Assembly (NCBI GenBank): GCA_045649825.1
Contig: JAZRQO010000026.1
Span: 1-64,000, forward strand
Direction of reading: 5' to 3'
Source of the DNA: RGIG9115 sp045649825
GTDB taxonomy: Bacteria; Bacillota; Clostridia; UBA1381
DNA length: 64,000 bases
Below the pieces are notes generated by a model. The model was not told where the DNA came from. It did not search any database and worked only from the letters and a program-made list of their open reading frames with translations. Within the stretch, counting starts at the first letter, position 1; the number at the start of each line of letters is the position of its first letter. Shown one piece after another: positions 8,413-17,407 of the stretch. The position numbers were made by a program, and so were the translations under genes.

Positions 8413-8601
8413 TCAGACAGCGCGTACAACCTTACCTGAACGAAGGCAACGAGTGCATACGTAAACTGATTTAACAGAACCGTTTACTACTGCTTTAACT
8501 TTTCTTACGTTCGGTTTCCATGCACGGTTTGATCTTCTGTGAGAGTGACTCATCTTGATTCCGAATGTCACACCCTTACCGCAGATATCACATTTAGCCA
8601 T
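8413..8601 (-). CDS. rpmB: 50S ribosomal protein L28
   Basis: Small basic protein of the large ribosomal subunit, 62 aa, with the L28 pattern MAKCDICGKGVTFG, MSHSHRRSNRAWKPN and a C-terminal CTRCLRSGKVVR. The four cysteines (CDIC and CTRC) make it the zinc-binding C+ paralogue rather than the zinc-free form. It is monocistronic, with its own promoter and terminator, and diverges from hprK. The ribosome-binding site is GGAGGTG. Confidence 0.96.
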   Translation of the reverse strand: MAKCDICGKGVTFGIKMSHSHRRSNRAWKPNVRKVKAVVNGSVKSVYVCTRCLRSGKVVRAV

Positions 8602-8644
8602 TTATTACACCTCCAAGTATAACAATTCATAAATAACAAGAATG

Positions 8645-8673
8645 ATTTTAACATAAAATGAAATAAAATGCAA
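8645..8673 (-). promoter_or_regulatory. rpmB promoter
   Basis: On the minus strand TTGCAT (8668-8673), 17-bp spacer, TAAAAT (8645-8650): good sigma-A match about 40 bp before the L28 start codon. Confidence 0.65.
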
Positions 8674-8797
8674 GAGTTTTGTTAAATTTTTTTTTATTAA
8701 CCCCTGTTTTTTCAAAAAAAACATTGAATTGCACATATAATTCAAAAAAACAAAAAAAAATTCTATATATTTTTCAAAAAAAATTTACTTTTTACTA

Positions 8798-8826
8798 TTT
8801 AAAAATTAAAAAATATGTTGTATAAT
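8798..8826 (+). promoter_or_regulatory. Putative hprK cluster promoter
   Basis: A perfect TATAAT at 8821-8826 has TTTAAA (4 of 6 matches) 17 bp upstream, preceded by A/T tracts that may act as an UP element. It would drive the hprK-murB-rapZ-whiA-dnaE run. Confidence 0.5.
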
Positions 8827-8901
8827 AATTATGTATGTATAAAACTCCTGGATTTTTGCACTTTGCAAAAACAGTCTTAATTAACGAAGGGAAGTAAATC
8901 T

Positions 8902-9864
8902 ATGGCTAACAGCGAATTTAAAATTGCTCTTAACAAAATAATCGAAACCTTTCAGCTTGAAAAGGTTTATGAAGCGGATAATATAGAAAAGGTTTATGTA
9001 TCATCCTCCGACCTTAACCGTCCGGGACTTCAGATGGCGGGATTCTTCGACTATTTTGATACAACCCGCGTCCAGGTTATAGGTAAGGTTGAATGTACTT
9101 ATCTTGAACAGTTCTCCAGTGAAGAGAGGACAGAGATATTTGACAAATTTTTCAGCCATCATTTCCCTGCTATTATAATTACAAGAGATATACGGGCATT
9201 TCCCGAAATGCTCACGGCAGCAGAAAAATATAACCGTACAATTCTCAGAACAGAGATGGAAACATCCTCATTTATGAGTGCACTTATAAGATATCTCAAC
9301 GTAGAGCTTGCACCGAGACGTACACGTCATGGGGTGCTTGTTGAAGTATACGGCGAGGGTATACTTATAATGGGTGAAAGCGGTGTAGGAAAAAGCGAAA
9401 CCGCTATAGAGCTTGTTAAAAGAGGACACCGCCTCGTGGCAGATGATGCAGTTGAAATAAAACGTGTGTCAGATAAGACATTGGTGGGAACGTCACCTGA
9501 TGTTATCAGGCATTTTGTTGAGCTTCGCGGCATAGGTATTGTTGACGTGAAAGAAATTTTTGGTATGGGCGCTGTTAAAAATACCGAGAGTATAGATATG
9601 ATAATTCATCTTGAGCCATGGGTTGAAGGCAAACAGTACGACAGATTGGGAATGGTGGATGAATACACAAATATTATGGGAATAAACATTCCTTCAATAA
9701 CAATTCCCGTTAAGCTTGGACGTAATCTTGCGGTTATAGTTGAGGTTGCGGCTATGAATAACAGGCAGAAAAAAATGGGTTATAATGCGGCAGTTGAGCT
9801 TAATAACAGACTTATGCGCCAGATGGAAATAAATATGGCAACGGAGGATCCTGATATTGTTTGA
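8902..9864 (+). CDS. hprK: HPr kinase/phosphorylase
   Basis: Phosphorylates and dephosphorylates HPr on Ser46, controlling carbon catabolite repression in low-GC Gram-positives. The Walker A motif GESGVGKS is at residues 158-165, followed by LVADDAVEI and the HprK signature GIGIVDVKEIFGMGAV near residue 210. Length of 320 aa is normal. It heads a tightly packed run in which murB overlaps its last 8 bases, an arrangement widely conserved in Clostridia. Confidence 0.96.
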   Translation: MANSEFKIALNKIIETFQLEKVYEADNIEKVYVSSSDLNRPGLQMAGFFDYFDTTRVQVIGKVECTYLEQFSSEERTEIFDKFFSHHFPAIIITRDIRAFPEMLTAAEKYNRTILRTEMETSSFMSALIRYLNVELAPRRTRHGVLVEVYGEGILIMGESGVGKSETAIELVKRGHRLVADDAVEIKRVSDKTLVGTSPDVIRHFVELRGIGIVDVKEIFGMGAVKNTESIDMIIHLEPWVEGKQYDRLGMVDEYTNIMGINIPSITIPVKLGRNLAVIVEVAAMNNRQKKMGYNAAVELNNRLMRQMEINMATEDPDIV

Positions 9865-10768
9865 TGAAAAATTAAAAAATAAATTAAGTGCAGAATTTGA
9901 CGGGATACTTTTCGATGAGCCGCTGAGAAAGCATACTACAATGGTGGTTGGCGGACCTGCAGACGGATTTTTATATGTGTCTGAGGAGCAGATTGAGCCT
10001 GCAATCAGGTTTTGCCGTGACAATGGTATAGATTATCACGTAATGGGAAACGGCTCAAATACAGTGGGCAGGGACGGAGGCTTCAGAGGGCTTATACTTT
10101 GTATAGGCAGAAAAATGAATTCAGTAACTCTTGAAGATAGCATCACCGTTAAGGCGCAGGCCGGAGCGAAGCTTTCCGCTGTTGCTGATTTTGCGGCAAA
10201 AAACAATATTGCAGGTTTTGAATTCCTGGCAGGAATACCCGGAAACCTGGGCGGTGCAATATTTATGAATGCAGGAGCATACGGTGGTGAGATAAAAAAT
10301 CTTCTTGTTAGCGTGTCCTGGTACGAAAACGGTGAATTCCGTACGGAGTCAGCAGAAAAACTGGATTTTGGCTACAGAAAATCCTACTTCATAAATAACC
10401 CTGGTTGTGTTATAACAGGTGCGGTTTTAAAAGGAACAAAGGGGAATGAGGCGGATATACGTGAGCAAATGAACGAATATCTCAAAAAGAGGTCTGCTTC
10501 TCAACCTTTGGAATACCCGAGTTCGGGAAGCTTCTTTAAGCGCCCTGAAGGATATTTTGCAGGAAAGCTTATCCAAGATTGCGATTTGAAGGGCTTTGCC
10601 ATAGGCGGAGCCGCAATAAGTGAAAAGCATGCAGGATTTGTTATAAATAAAGGTAATGCAACGGGCAGGGATATACAAAATCTTTGCGACTATGTAAAAA
10701 AATGTGTAATGGAACGGTTTGGCGTAGAGATGGAACCTGAAGTCAGATTTTTAGGATGTGATAAATAA
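9857..10768 (+). CDS. murB: UDP-N-acetylenolpyruvoylglucosamine reductase
   Basis: FAD- and NADPH-dependent reduction of UDP-GlcNAc-enolpyruvate to UDP-MurNAc, the step after MurA. Motifs include MGNGSNTVGRDGGFRG (FAD binding), GIPGNLGGAIFMNAGAYGGE and the catalytic serine block YPSSGSFFKRP. At 303 aa it is the short type II form. The start is TTG, 9 nt after GGAGG and overlapping hprK by 8 nt; no ATG or GTG fits the frame and spacing. Translational coupling with hprK is likely. Confidence 0.95.
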   Translation: MFDEKLKNKLSAEFDGILFDEPLRKHTTMVVGGPADGFLYVSEEQIEPAIRFCRDNGIDYHVMGNGSNTVGRDGGFRGLILCIGRKMNSVTLEDSITVKAQAGAKLSAVADFAAKNNIAGFEFLAGIPGNLGGAIFMNAGAYGGEIKNLLVSVSWYENGEFRTESAEKLDFGYRKSYFINNPGCVITGAVLKGTKGNEADIREQMNEYLKKRSASQPLEYPSSGSFFKRPEGYFAGKLIQDCDLKGFAIGGAAISEKHAGFVINKGNATGRDIQNLCDYVKKCVMERFGVEMEPEVRFLGCDK

Positions 10769-11625
10769 TGCAATTAACAATAGTTACGGGCTTGTCAGGT
10801 GCGGGCAAGTCACAGGCACTTCGTTTTTTTGAAGATATAGGTTGTTTTTGTATAGACAATCTTCCACCTGTTCTTTTACCGAAGCTAATGGAAATGTATA
10901 TGTCGATAGGTGATGGCAATTCCAGACTTGTACTTGTAATTGATGCAAGAGTGGGCGAAATGATTGCCCAGGTTCTGGAACAGGTTCGTCTTATAAAGCA
11001 GCAGGGGCACGAATGTAATATTCTCTTCCTTGAAGCAGATGACGAAACTCTTGTGGGGCGTTATAAAGAAACCCGCAGAAGCCATCCCCTTGAAGCAGGT
11101 GGCGGGCTTCTGGAGAGCATAAAAGCAGAACGTGAAATGCTAAGAGACCTCTATACATCATCAGATGTGGTAGTTGATACATCAGGGATGAAAATGAGGG
11201 ATTTGTATAATAAGCTAAGAGATATATATGTGGACGGCTCCAAAATTTCTTCCATACGCATAAATGTAATGGCGTTTGGATTTAAGTACGGTGCTCCGTC
11301 TGATGCCGACCTTGTTTTTGACGTACGCTGTCTGCCCAATCCTTTTTATGTGGAAGAGCTGAAGCATAAAACGGGCAACGACAAGGAAGTACAGGATTAC
11401 GTTATGCAATATCCGGAAAGTGTGGAATATCTCAAAAAGCTTGAGGATATGTTGGAATTTCTTGTTCCCCTTAACATTAAAGAAGGTAAGCTGACTTTGA
11501 CTGTTGCAGTCGGTTGCACCGGCGGAAAGCACAGGAGTGTGACTTTTGCAAACAGAGTTATGGCATACCTTGAAGGCTTGGGTTATAACGCAAGATGCGT
11601 ATACAGGGATATTGACAAAGAATAA
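10768..11625 (+). CDS. rapZ: RNase adapter/nucleotide-binding protein RapZ (YvcJ)
   Basis: P-loop protein; in E. coli it directs RNase E to the GlmZ sRNA and senses GlcN6P, while the Bacillus homologue YvcJ affects competence. It has Walker A GLSGAGKS at residues 8-15, and the C-terminal domain ends with the signature GCTGGKHRSVTFANR. Length of 285 aa is standard. ATG shares its first base with the murB stop, so translation is coupled. Its target in a Firmicute is not known from the sequence. Confidence 0.94.
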   Translation: MQLTIVTGLSGAGKSQALRFFEDIGCFCIDNLPPVLLPKLMEMYMSIGDGNSRLVLVIDARVGEMIAQVLEQVRLIKQQGHECNILFLEADDETLVGRYKETRRSHPLEAGGGLLESIKAEREMLRDLYTSSDVVVDTSGMKMRDLYNKLRDIYVDGSKISSIRINVMAFGFKYGAPSDADLVFDVRCLPNPFYVEELKHKTGNDKEVQDYVMQYPESVEYLKKLEDMLEFLVPLNIKEGKLTLTVAVGCTGGKHRSVTFANRVMAYLEGLGYNARCVYRDIDKE

Positions 11626-11640
11626 ACTAAGAGGTAAATT

Positions 11641-12525
11641 ATGTCTTTTTCATGGGATATAAAACAAAAGCTCTGCAAGCTCTCTTCTGATTGCCCCTAT
11701 TGCACCAGAAGCGAGCTTGCAGGAATTGTGGGCTTTTCGGGTGATTTTTCCGAAAGTCGTCTTAAATTGCTTACAGAGCACGGGCTCCTTGCAGACAGAA
11801 TAATATACGACCTTAAGGAATGTATCGGAACATCTCCGTCTGTTTCGGGAGAAAAATCAAAAAGAATACTCATTGAAGACAGTGCCGTGCTAGAAAATTT
11901 GCGAGCATGTCTTTTTTTGGCGGATGAGCAAACCGAGAATGAATTTGAAGATGAGATTTTAAAGCTTGACTGTTGCCGTGCCGCATACATAAGAGGTGCA
12001 TTTCTTGGTGGTGGCTGTGTGCTTGATCCCGAAAAATCTTATCACCTTGAATTTGATACAAAGTATAAAAAAAGTGCAGGCAGATTGGAAAAGCTTCTTT
12101 TAAAGATGGAGTTCCCTGCAAAATTAACATACAGGAAAGGCCATTATCTTGTTTATCTGAAAGGCTCGGAGGCAATAGCTGATATTCTGGGACTTATGGG
12201 CGCGGGGGCAGGAGCGCTTGCTATGTACTCTGCTCAGATGGAAAAGGAAATCCGAAATGCAGTAAACCGACAGGTAAACTGTGAAAATGCCAATGCAGAA
12301 AAGCTTGCCAAAGCGGCAGGCCGTCAGCTGGCGGCAATACGAAAAATCAAATCAAAACAAGGTCTGACTATTTTGCCTGATAATTTAAAGGAACTGGCAG
12401 AGCTGAGGCTCCAAAACCCAGATGCAAGCCTGGAGAAGCTGGGGAAAATGCTTGTTCCGCCTTTGGGTAAATCGGGCGTTAATCACCGAATGACAAAAAT
12501 AATGGAAATAGCAAAGGATATTTAA
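11641..12525 (+). CDS. whiA: DNA-binding protein WhiA
   Basis: Homologue of the sporulation/cell-division regulator WhiA, with a degenerate LAGLIDADG endonuclease-like fold (CCRAAYIRGAFLGGGCVLDPEKSYHLEF) and a C-terminal helix-turn-helix (residues about 210-294, ending NHRMTKIMEIA). In Bacillus it supports division and chromosome segregation rather than acting as a strong regulator. Length of 294 aa is slightly short of 310-320 but complete. It follows rapZ by 15 nt with an AGAGG site, in the conserved rapZ-whiA order. Confidence 0.94.
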   Translation: MSFSWDIKQKLCKLSSDCPYCTRSELAGIVGFSGDFSESRLKLLTEHGLLADRIIYDLKECIGTSPSVSGEKSKRILIEDSAVLENLRACLFLADEQTENEFEDEILKLDCCRAAYIRGAFLGGGCVLDPEKSYHLEFDTKYKKSAGRLEKLLLKMEFPAKLTYRKGHYLVYLKGSEAIADILGLMGAGAGALAMYSAQMEKEIRNAVNRQVNCENANAEKLAKAAGRQLAAIRKIKSKQGLTILPDNLKELAELRLQNPDASLEKLGKMLVPPLGKSGVNHRMTKIMEIAKDI

Positions 12526-12542
12526 GAAAGGAGGCGCTGAAT

Positions 12543-15500
12543 ATGGCTGATTTTGTACATCTTCATACACATACTGAATATAGCTTGCTCGACGGTGCGG
12601 CGAGCATACCGAAGATTATTACCAAAGCAAAGGAGCTTGGTATGACCTCTCTTGCAATAACAGACCACGGAGCTATGTTCGGCGTAGTTGATTTTTATAA
12701 GGAAGCAAAAAAACAGGGAATACATCCTGTTATAGGTTGTGAGGTGTATGTTGCTCCTGAATCAAGATTTGTAAAGAATTCAGGTGACGGTAAATACTCA
12801 CATCTTGTTCTTCTTGCAGAAAATGAAATCGGATATAAAAACTTAATTGAACTTGTATCGAAAGGATACACAGAGGGTTTTTATTATAAACCCAGAATAG
12901 ATTTTGAATTGCTTTGCAGTCACAAGGAGGGGCTTATAGCTCTTTCTGCCTGCCTTGCGGGGGAAATCCCCAAAAAGCTGCTGGCGGGAGATTATTCGGG
13001 AGCTTTAAAAATTGCAAATAAATATGCCGAGGCCCTCGGACGTAACAACTATTTTATTGAATTGCAGGATCATGGAATCAGTGAACAAAAGCAGATTTTG
13101 CCACAGCTTATACGATTGGCAAATGAGGTGGGAGTAGGGCTTGTTGCGACCAATGACGTCCATTATATAGGGAGAGAGGATGCAAAATACCAGGACATTT
13201 TAATGTGTATTCAGACGGACAAAACTGTTCGGGATTCTGACAGAATGCGTTTTGAAACGGATGAGTTCTATTTAAAATCTCCTGATGAGATGAACAGGCT
13301 TTTTGCAAACATTCCCGAAGCACTTGAGAATACTGTAAAAATTGCAAACAGATGCATTGTAGACTTTGATTTTGAAACAAGGCATTTGCCGAATTTTGAT
13401 GTCCCTGACGGTAAAAACAGTTTTGAATATCTTTACGAACTGTGCCGTGAGGGATTGGCTGAAAGATACACAAATCCTGACGATTTATTATTTAAAAGAC
13501 TTGATTATGAACTATCAGTAATAAAACATATGGGTTTTGTAGACTATTTCCTCATCGTGTGGGATTTCATACGTTATGCACGTTCCGTTTCCGTGCCTGT
13601 CGGGCCTGGAAGAGGCAGTGCAGCGGGCAGTCTTGTTTCGTATTGTTTGCACATAACAGACATAGATCCCATAAAATATGAGCTGATTTTCGAGCGCTTT
13701 TTAAATCCTGAGCGTGTGAGTATGCCGGATATTGATATTGATTTTGCACCCGAGGGAAGGCAGAAAGTTATTGATTATGTTGTTGAAAAGTACGGAGAGG
13801 ATCAGGTAGCTCAGATAATCACCTTCGGAACAATGAAGGCAAAGCTTGTTGTCCGTGATGTTGCCCGTGCTCTTGCTCTTCCGTATGCTATGGGAGATAC
13901 AGTTGCCAAGCTTATCCCCAACGACTTTAAAATAACACTTGATGAAGCGTTGCAGGCTAGCCCTGATTTAAGAAAGTTATATGAAAATGACAGCGAAGTT
14001 AAGGAGCTTATAACAGTTTCAAGAGCTCTTGAGGGACTGCCGCGTCACGCCTCTACTCATGCGGCAGGTGTTGTGATAACAGGTGAGCCGATAACGAGTT
14101 ATATCCCTGTATACAACGGTAAAGATTCCATCACAACTCAATTTACAAAAGATACTGTGGAAGAACTCGGACTTCTCAAAATGGATTTTCTCGGACTTCG
14201 CAATCTTACGGTGATTGAAAATGCCGTAAAGCTTGTGGAGAAAACCAGAGGGATAAAGCTTGACCCCGAAAAGTTTGATTTTAATGAGCCGAAGGTATAT
14301 GAGCTTATTTCTTCGGGCAATACAGACGGCGTGTTCCAGCTTGAAAGTGACGGAATGAAGGCTTTTATGCAGGAGATGAAGCCCGACTGCCTGGAAGATA
14401 TAATTGCAGGAATTTCTATCTATCGCCCCGGACCGATGAACCAGCGTCACAGCTATATTCATAACAAAAAGCATCCGGAAGACATAAAGTATAAACATCC
14501 TCTCCTTGAGGATATTCTGAATGTAACCTACGGGTTTATGGTGTATCAGGAACAGGTTTTACAGATAGTTCAGTCCCTTGCAGGATATTCCCTCGGTAAG
14601 GCTGATGTTATGCGCCGTGTTATAAGCAAGAAAAAGGCTTCCGCTATGGAAACCGAGCGTAAAAATTTCATTTACGGTCTTGATGATGAAAGCGGCAATG
14701 TGATTATTGAAGGTTGTATACGCCGTGGAATTGACGAAAAAATCGCATCATCAATTTTTGATGAAATGAGCGATTTTGCAAACTATGCTTTTAATAAATC
14801 ACACGCGGCGGCATATGCGGTGGTGGCATACAGAACTGCATACCTGAAAACCTTTTATCCTGAAGAATTTATGGCGGCTCTGATTTCAACTATTGACGAC
14901 CAGGGGAAAATTAATGCCTATCTCAGAAACTGTACAGAAATGGGAATAGACAGACTTCCCCCTGATATAAACGAAAGCTACGACAGCTTTTCCGTGAGTA
15001 ACGGTGCTATCAGGTTTGGCTTGTCTGCAATTAAAAATGTGGGCAGAAATGTAATTCACAAGATTGTTGAGGAGAGGAATAGAAGAGGAAAGTTCAAAAA
15101 TTTTGCCGACTTTCTTGAACGTATGGCAGGAGGCTATCTCAACAAACGTGCTCTTGAATCCTTGATAAGATGCGGTGCCTTTGATTCAATGGGCGTTAAG
15201 CGTTCTCAGCTTATGCAGGTTTATGAGCTTGCTCTCGATGGCATTGCTCAGACCAAACGCAACAATATAGAGGGACAGATGAGCCTGTTTGATATGGGAA
15301 GTGCAGACGAGGAAACGTTTGATATAGAGTACCCTGATGTTTCGGAATTCAGTAAGCGTGACCTTCTTGCTATGGAAAAGGAAACGGCGGGAATATATTT
15401 TTCGGGGCATCCCCTTGATGAATATGAAGAACGTATGCTTCGTATAACCCGTGATAATTTATATAAGCTCATAAGTGCTGCAGAACGTGATGAAAACGGT

Positions 15501-16022
15501 GAATACACGGTTGTAGAGGGCGGAGTTTCCGACGGTGATTCGCTTACTGTTTGCGTAATTATCAACAGTATGAAGGTTAAAACAACGAAAAGCGGTGCTC
15601 AGATGGCATTTCTTGAAGTTGAAGATATAACAGGAACGGTGGAAGCAATCGTTTTCCCTAAGGTATATACTGCTTTTTCAAGTAAGCTGAAAGAGGGAGA
15701 AATAGTTGTAATTCGCGGAAGTGCATCCGTGAGGGTAGATGAAAAACCGAAGCTTACAGTTGATGATGTAATGCTAATGGATGATGTGGAAACAAAAACC
15801 ATTTCCAAAGTATATGTAAGAATGAATACAAATAGCAAAGAAACAATTTTGTCCCTAAAAGAGATTGCGGATAAAAACAGGGGCAATATTCCTGTTATTC
15901 TTTACTTTAACGACGAGAAAAAGTATGTATCCACTCCTAAAGAATATTGTGTAAATATGTCGGAAAAATGTGCAAAATCTCTTGAAAATCTGTTTGGAAA
16001 AGGCAATGTTATAGTAAAATAG
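12543..16022 (+). CDS. dnaE: DNA polymerase III subunit alpha (DnaE)
   Basis: Replicative polymerase of the DnaE type; in Firmicutes that also have PolC it extends primers, mainly on the lagging strand. It has an N-terminal PHP domain (HLHTHTEYSLLDG, then ITDHGAMFG), the polymerase palm with catalytic aspartates in PDIDIDF near residue 395, a helix-hairpin-helix region, and a C-terminal OB-fold around residues 1000-1085. The 1159-aa length matches DnaE1. ATG follows AAGGAGG. It closes the hprK cluster. Confidence 0.96.
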   Translation: MADFVHLHTHTEYSLLDGAASIPKIITKAKELGMTSLAITDHGAMFGVVDFYKEAKKQGIHPVIGCEVYVAPESRFVKNSGDGKYSHLVLLAENEIGYKNLIELVSKGYTEGFYYKPRIDFELLCSHKEGLIALSACLAGEIPKKLLAGDYSGALKIANKYAEALGRNNYFIELQDHGISEQKQILPQLIRLANEVGVGLVATNDVHYIGREDAKYQDILMCIQTDKTVRDSDRMRFETDEFYLKSPDEMNRLFANIPEALENTVKIANRCIVDFDFETRHLPNFDVPDGKNSFEYLYELCREGLAERYTNPDDLLFKRLDYELSVIKHMGFVDYFLIVWDFIRYARSVSVPVGPGRGSAAGSLVSYCLHITDIDPIKYELIFERFLNPERVSMPDIDIDFAPEGRQKVIDYVVEKYGEDQVAQIITFGTMKAKLVVRDVARALALPYAMGDTVAKLIPNDFKITLDEALQASPDLRKLYENDSEVKELITVSRALEGLPRHASTHAAGVVITGEPITSYIPVYNGKDSITTQFTKDTVEELGLLKMDFLGLRNLTVIENAVKLVEKTRGIKLDPEKFDFNEPKVYELISSGNTDGVFQLESDGMKAFMQEMKPDCLEDIIAGISIYRPGPMNQRHSYIHNKKHPEDIKYKHPLLEDILNVTYGFMVYQEQVLQIVQSLAGYSLGKADVMRRVISKKKASAMETERKNFIYGLDDESGNVIIEGCIRRGIDEKIASSIFDEMSDFANYAFNKSHAAAYAVVAYRTAYLKTFYPEEFMAALISTIDDQGKINAYLRNCTEMGIDRLPPDINESYDSFSVSNGAIRFGLSAIKNVGRNVIHKIVEERNRRGKFKNFADFLERMAGGYLNKRALESLIRCGAFDSMGVKRSQLMQVYELALDGIAQTKRNNIEGQMSLFDMGSADEETFDIEYPDVSEFSKRDLLAMEKETAGIYFSGHPLDEYEERMLRITRDNLYKLISAAERDENGEYTVVEGGVSDGDSLTVCVIINSMKVKTTKSGAQMAFLEVEDITGTVEAIVFPKVYTAFSSKLKEGEIVVIRGSASVRVDEKPKLTVDDVMLMDDVETKTISKVYVRMNTNSKETILSLKEIADKNRGNIPVILYFNDEKKYVSTPKEYCVNMSEKCAKSLENLFGKGNVIVK

Positions 16023-16052
16023 TAAAAATACTCTAAATGGGATAAAAAGCTA

Positions 16053-16091
16053 TTGATTTTTTTGACTAAATAGTTTAAAATAGAGTACAAT
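16053..16091 (+). promoter_or_regulatory. Overlapping promoters for the pfkA operon
   Basis: Two sigma-A-like promoters interleave: TTGATT (16053-16058)-N17-TAAAAT (16076-16081), and TTGACT (16062-16067)-N18-TACAAT (16086-16091). The first shares the word AGCTATTGATTTTTT and TAAAATAGA at identical spacing with the Fic gene promoter. A 9-bp inverted repeat (AAAATACTC at 16025-16033, GAGTATTTT at 16094-16102) brackets the pair. The leader that follows has several GC-rich short pairings that I cannot assign. Confidence 0.6.
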
Positions 16092-16166
16092 CGGAGTATT
16101 TTGAAAAAATTATTTGTCGGGTGGTCCGGAAGTAACAGAGCCGGGTAGCCTGTAAGGAGAGCAAAA

Positions 16167-16364
16167 ATGTGGATTGTTGTTTATCTCGTTAAAGGGATTG
16201 AGGCTGTTGTTGAAGTGAGAAATCTTCTTGAAAGCCACGGCATTCTTGTTATGATTAAGAAAAAGACGAATGATGATGAAAGTCAGGCGTTTTACGATAT
16301 TCTTGTGCCGCAGACAGAAGCGGGGGAGGCACAGGAACTGCTGATAATGAGTGAAAGGGATTGA
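16167..16364 (+). CDS. Small DUF2007-like protein upstream of pfkA
   Basis: A 65-aa protein opening MWIVVYLVKGIEAVVEVRNL and ending with an acidic-basic stretch (ILVPQTEAGEAQELL). The pattern of a beta strand, a helix beginning at the glycine, and a C-terminal ILVPxxEAxxA helix fits the small DUF2007-type signal-transducing proteins often found beside pfkA in Clostridia. ATG follows AAGGAGAG. Its stop overlaps the pfkA ribosome-binding region, so the two are cotranscribed and probably coupled. Function is unknown; a PII-like regulatory role is only a guess. Confidence 0.75.
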   Translation: MWIVVYLVKGIEAVVEVRNLLESHGILVMIKKKTNDDESQAFYDILVPQTEAGEAQELLIMSERD

Positions 16365-16369
16365 GGAAA

Positions 16370-17344
16370 ATGGAAAACAGAATTAAAACAATCGGCGTTC
16401 TTACCAGTGGTGGTGACGCTCCCGGAATGAATGCTGCAATAAGAGCAGTTGTTCGTGTTGCTGCATATCACGACATCCGTGTTATGGGTGTAAAAAGAGG
16501 ATATAACGGTCTTATAAATGGTGACCTTATAGAAATGAACGCAAGAAGCGTATCCGATATACTCCAGAGAGGTGGTACAACACTTTTCACTGCGCGTTGC
16601 CTTGAGTTTAAGGAAGCTGCAGGCGTTAAGAAGGCTGTTGGAGTTGCAAAGGTTTTCGGGCTTGACGGTCTTGTTGTTATAGGCGGTGACGGCTCATTCA
16701 GAGGAGCAAAGGATTTGTGTGCAGAAGGGCTTCCCACTGTAGCAATTCCCGGCACAATCGATAATGACATTGACTGTAGTGAATATACTGTTGGTTATGA
16801 CACATGTCTTAACACAGTTGTAGAAGCAGTTGACAAAATTCGTGACACTGCAACCAGCCATGACCGTTGCTCAGTTATTGAGGTTATGGGAAGAAATGCG
16901 GGTTACATAGCAGTTAATGCGGCTATTGCCTGCGGTGCGGACGTGGTACTTGTTCCTGAATGTGAATGGAACTTTGACGAAGATGTTATAAGACCTATTC
17001 TTGAAGGTAAGTCAAGAGGCAAGCGTCACAGCATAGTGCTTGTTGCTGAAGGCATTGGCGGTGTAATAGAGCTTGCGAAGGAAATTGAAGAAAAAACAGG
17101 AATTGAATCAAGAGCAACTATTCTAGGACACGTTCAGAGAGGCGGAAGCCCCACGGTACGTGACCGTGTTACTGCAAGTAAAATGGGTGCTCATGCAGTT
17201 GAACTTCTTCTCGAAGGAAAGAGTAATCGTGTAATTTGCGTGAAGGACGGTAGAATTACCGATATTCCCATAGAAGAAGGTCTTGCACTGAAGAAGACAC
17301 TTCCGGATGATTTGATTAAGCTTGCAAAGAAGCTTTCTGTATGA
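16370..17344 (+). CDS. pfkA: ATP-dependent 6-phosphofructokinase
   Basis: Committing step of glycolysis: fructose 6-phosphate to fructose 1,6-bisphosphate. Motifs are LTSGGDAPGMNAAIRAV at the N-terminus, GGDGSFRGA (ATP site, glycine selecting ATP rather than PPi), and GTIDNDID with the catalytic aspartate. The 324-aa length fits the bacterial ATP-PFK family. The chosen ATG lies 9 nt after AAAGGGA; the frame also opens at a TTG three codons earlier, but that codon sits next to the Shine-Dalgarno. It ends in a clear terminator. Confidence 0.96.
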   Translation: MENRIKTIGVLTSGGDAPGMNAAIRAVVRVAAYHDIRVMGVKRGYNGLINGDLIEMNARSVSDILQRGGTTLFTARCLEFKEAAGVKKAVGVAKVFGLDGLVVIGGDGSFRGAKDLCAEGLPTVAIPGTIDNDIDCSEYTVGYDTCLNTVVEAVDKIRDTATSHDRCSVIEVMGRNAGYIAVNAAIACGADVVLVPECEWNFDEDVIRPILEGKSRGKRHSIVLVAEGIGGVIELAKEIEEKTGIESRATILGHVQRGGSPTVRDRVTASKMGAHAVELLLEGKSNRVICVKDGRITDIPIEEGLALKKTLPDDLIKLAKKLSV

Positions 17345-17351
17345 TTTCAGC

Positions 17352-17387
17352 GGGATAGGTGTGCGTAAGCACTGCCTGTCCCCTTTT
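17352..17387 (+). terminator. pfkA terminator
   Basis: GGGATAGGTGTGC pairs with GCACTGCCTGTCCC around GTAA, with one bulge and wobble pairs, followed by a short TTTT. It lies 8 nt past the stop. Confidence 0.75.
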
Positions 17388-17407
17388 GATATATTTAGGA
17401 GGCAGTT

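Larger units (their letters stand above)
8602..8901. promoter_or_regulatory. Very AT-rich divergent promoter region, rpmB/hprK
   Basis: No gene is seen. The rpmB promoter lies at one side and the hprK promoter at the other, separated by long A and T tracts (8690-8820) typical of bent or UP-element DNA. A hairpin TTTTTGC-ACTTT-GCAAAAA just upstream of hprK (about 8852-8870) would sit in its 5' leader; it lacks a U-run. Confidence 0.5.
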
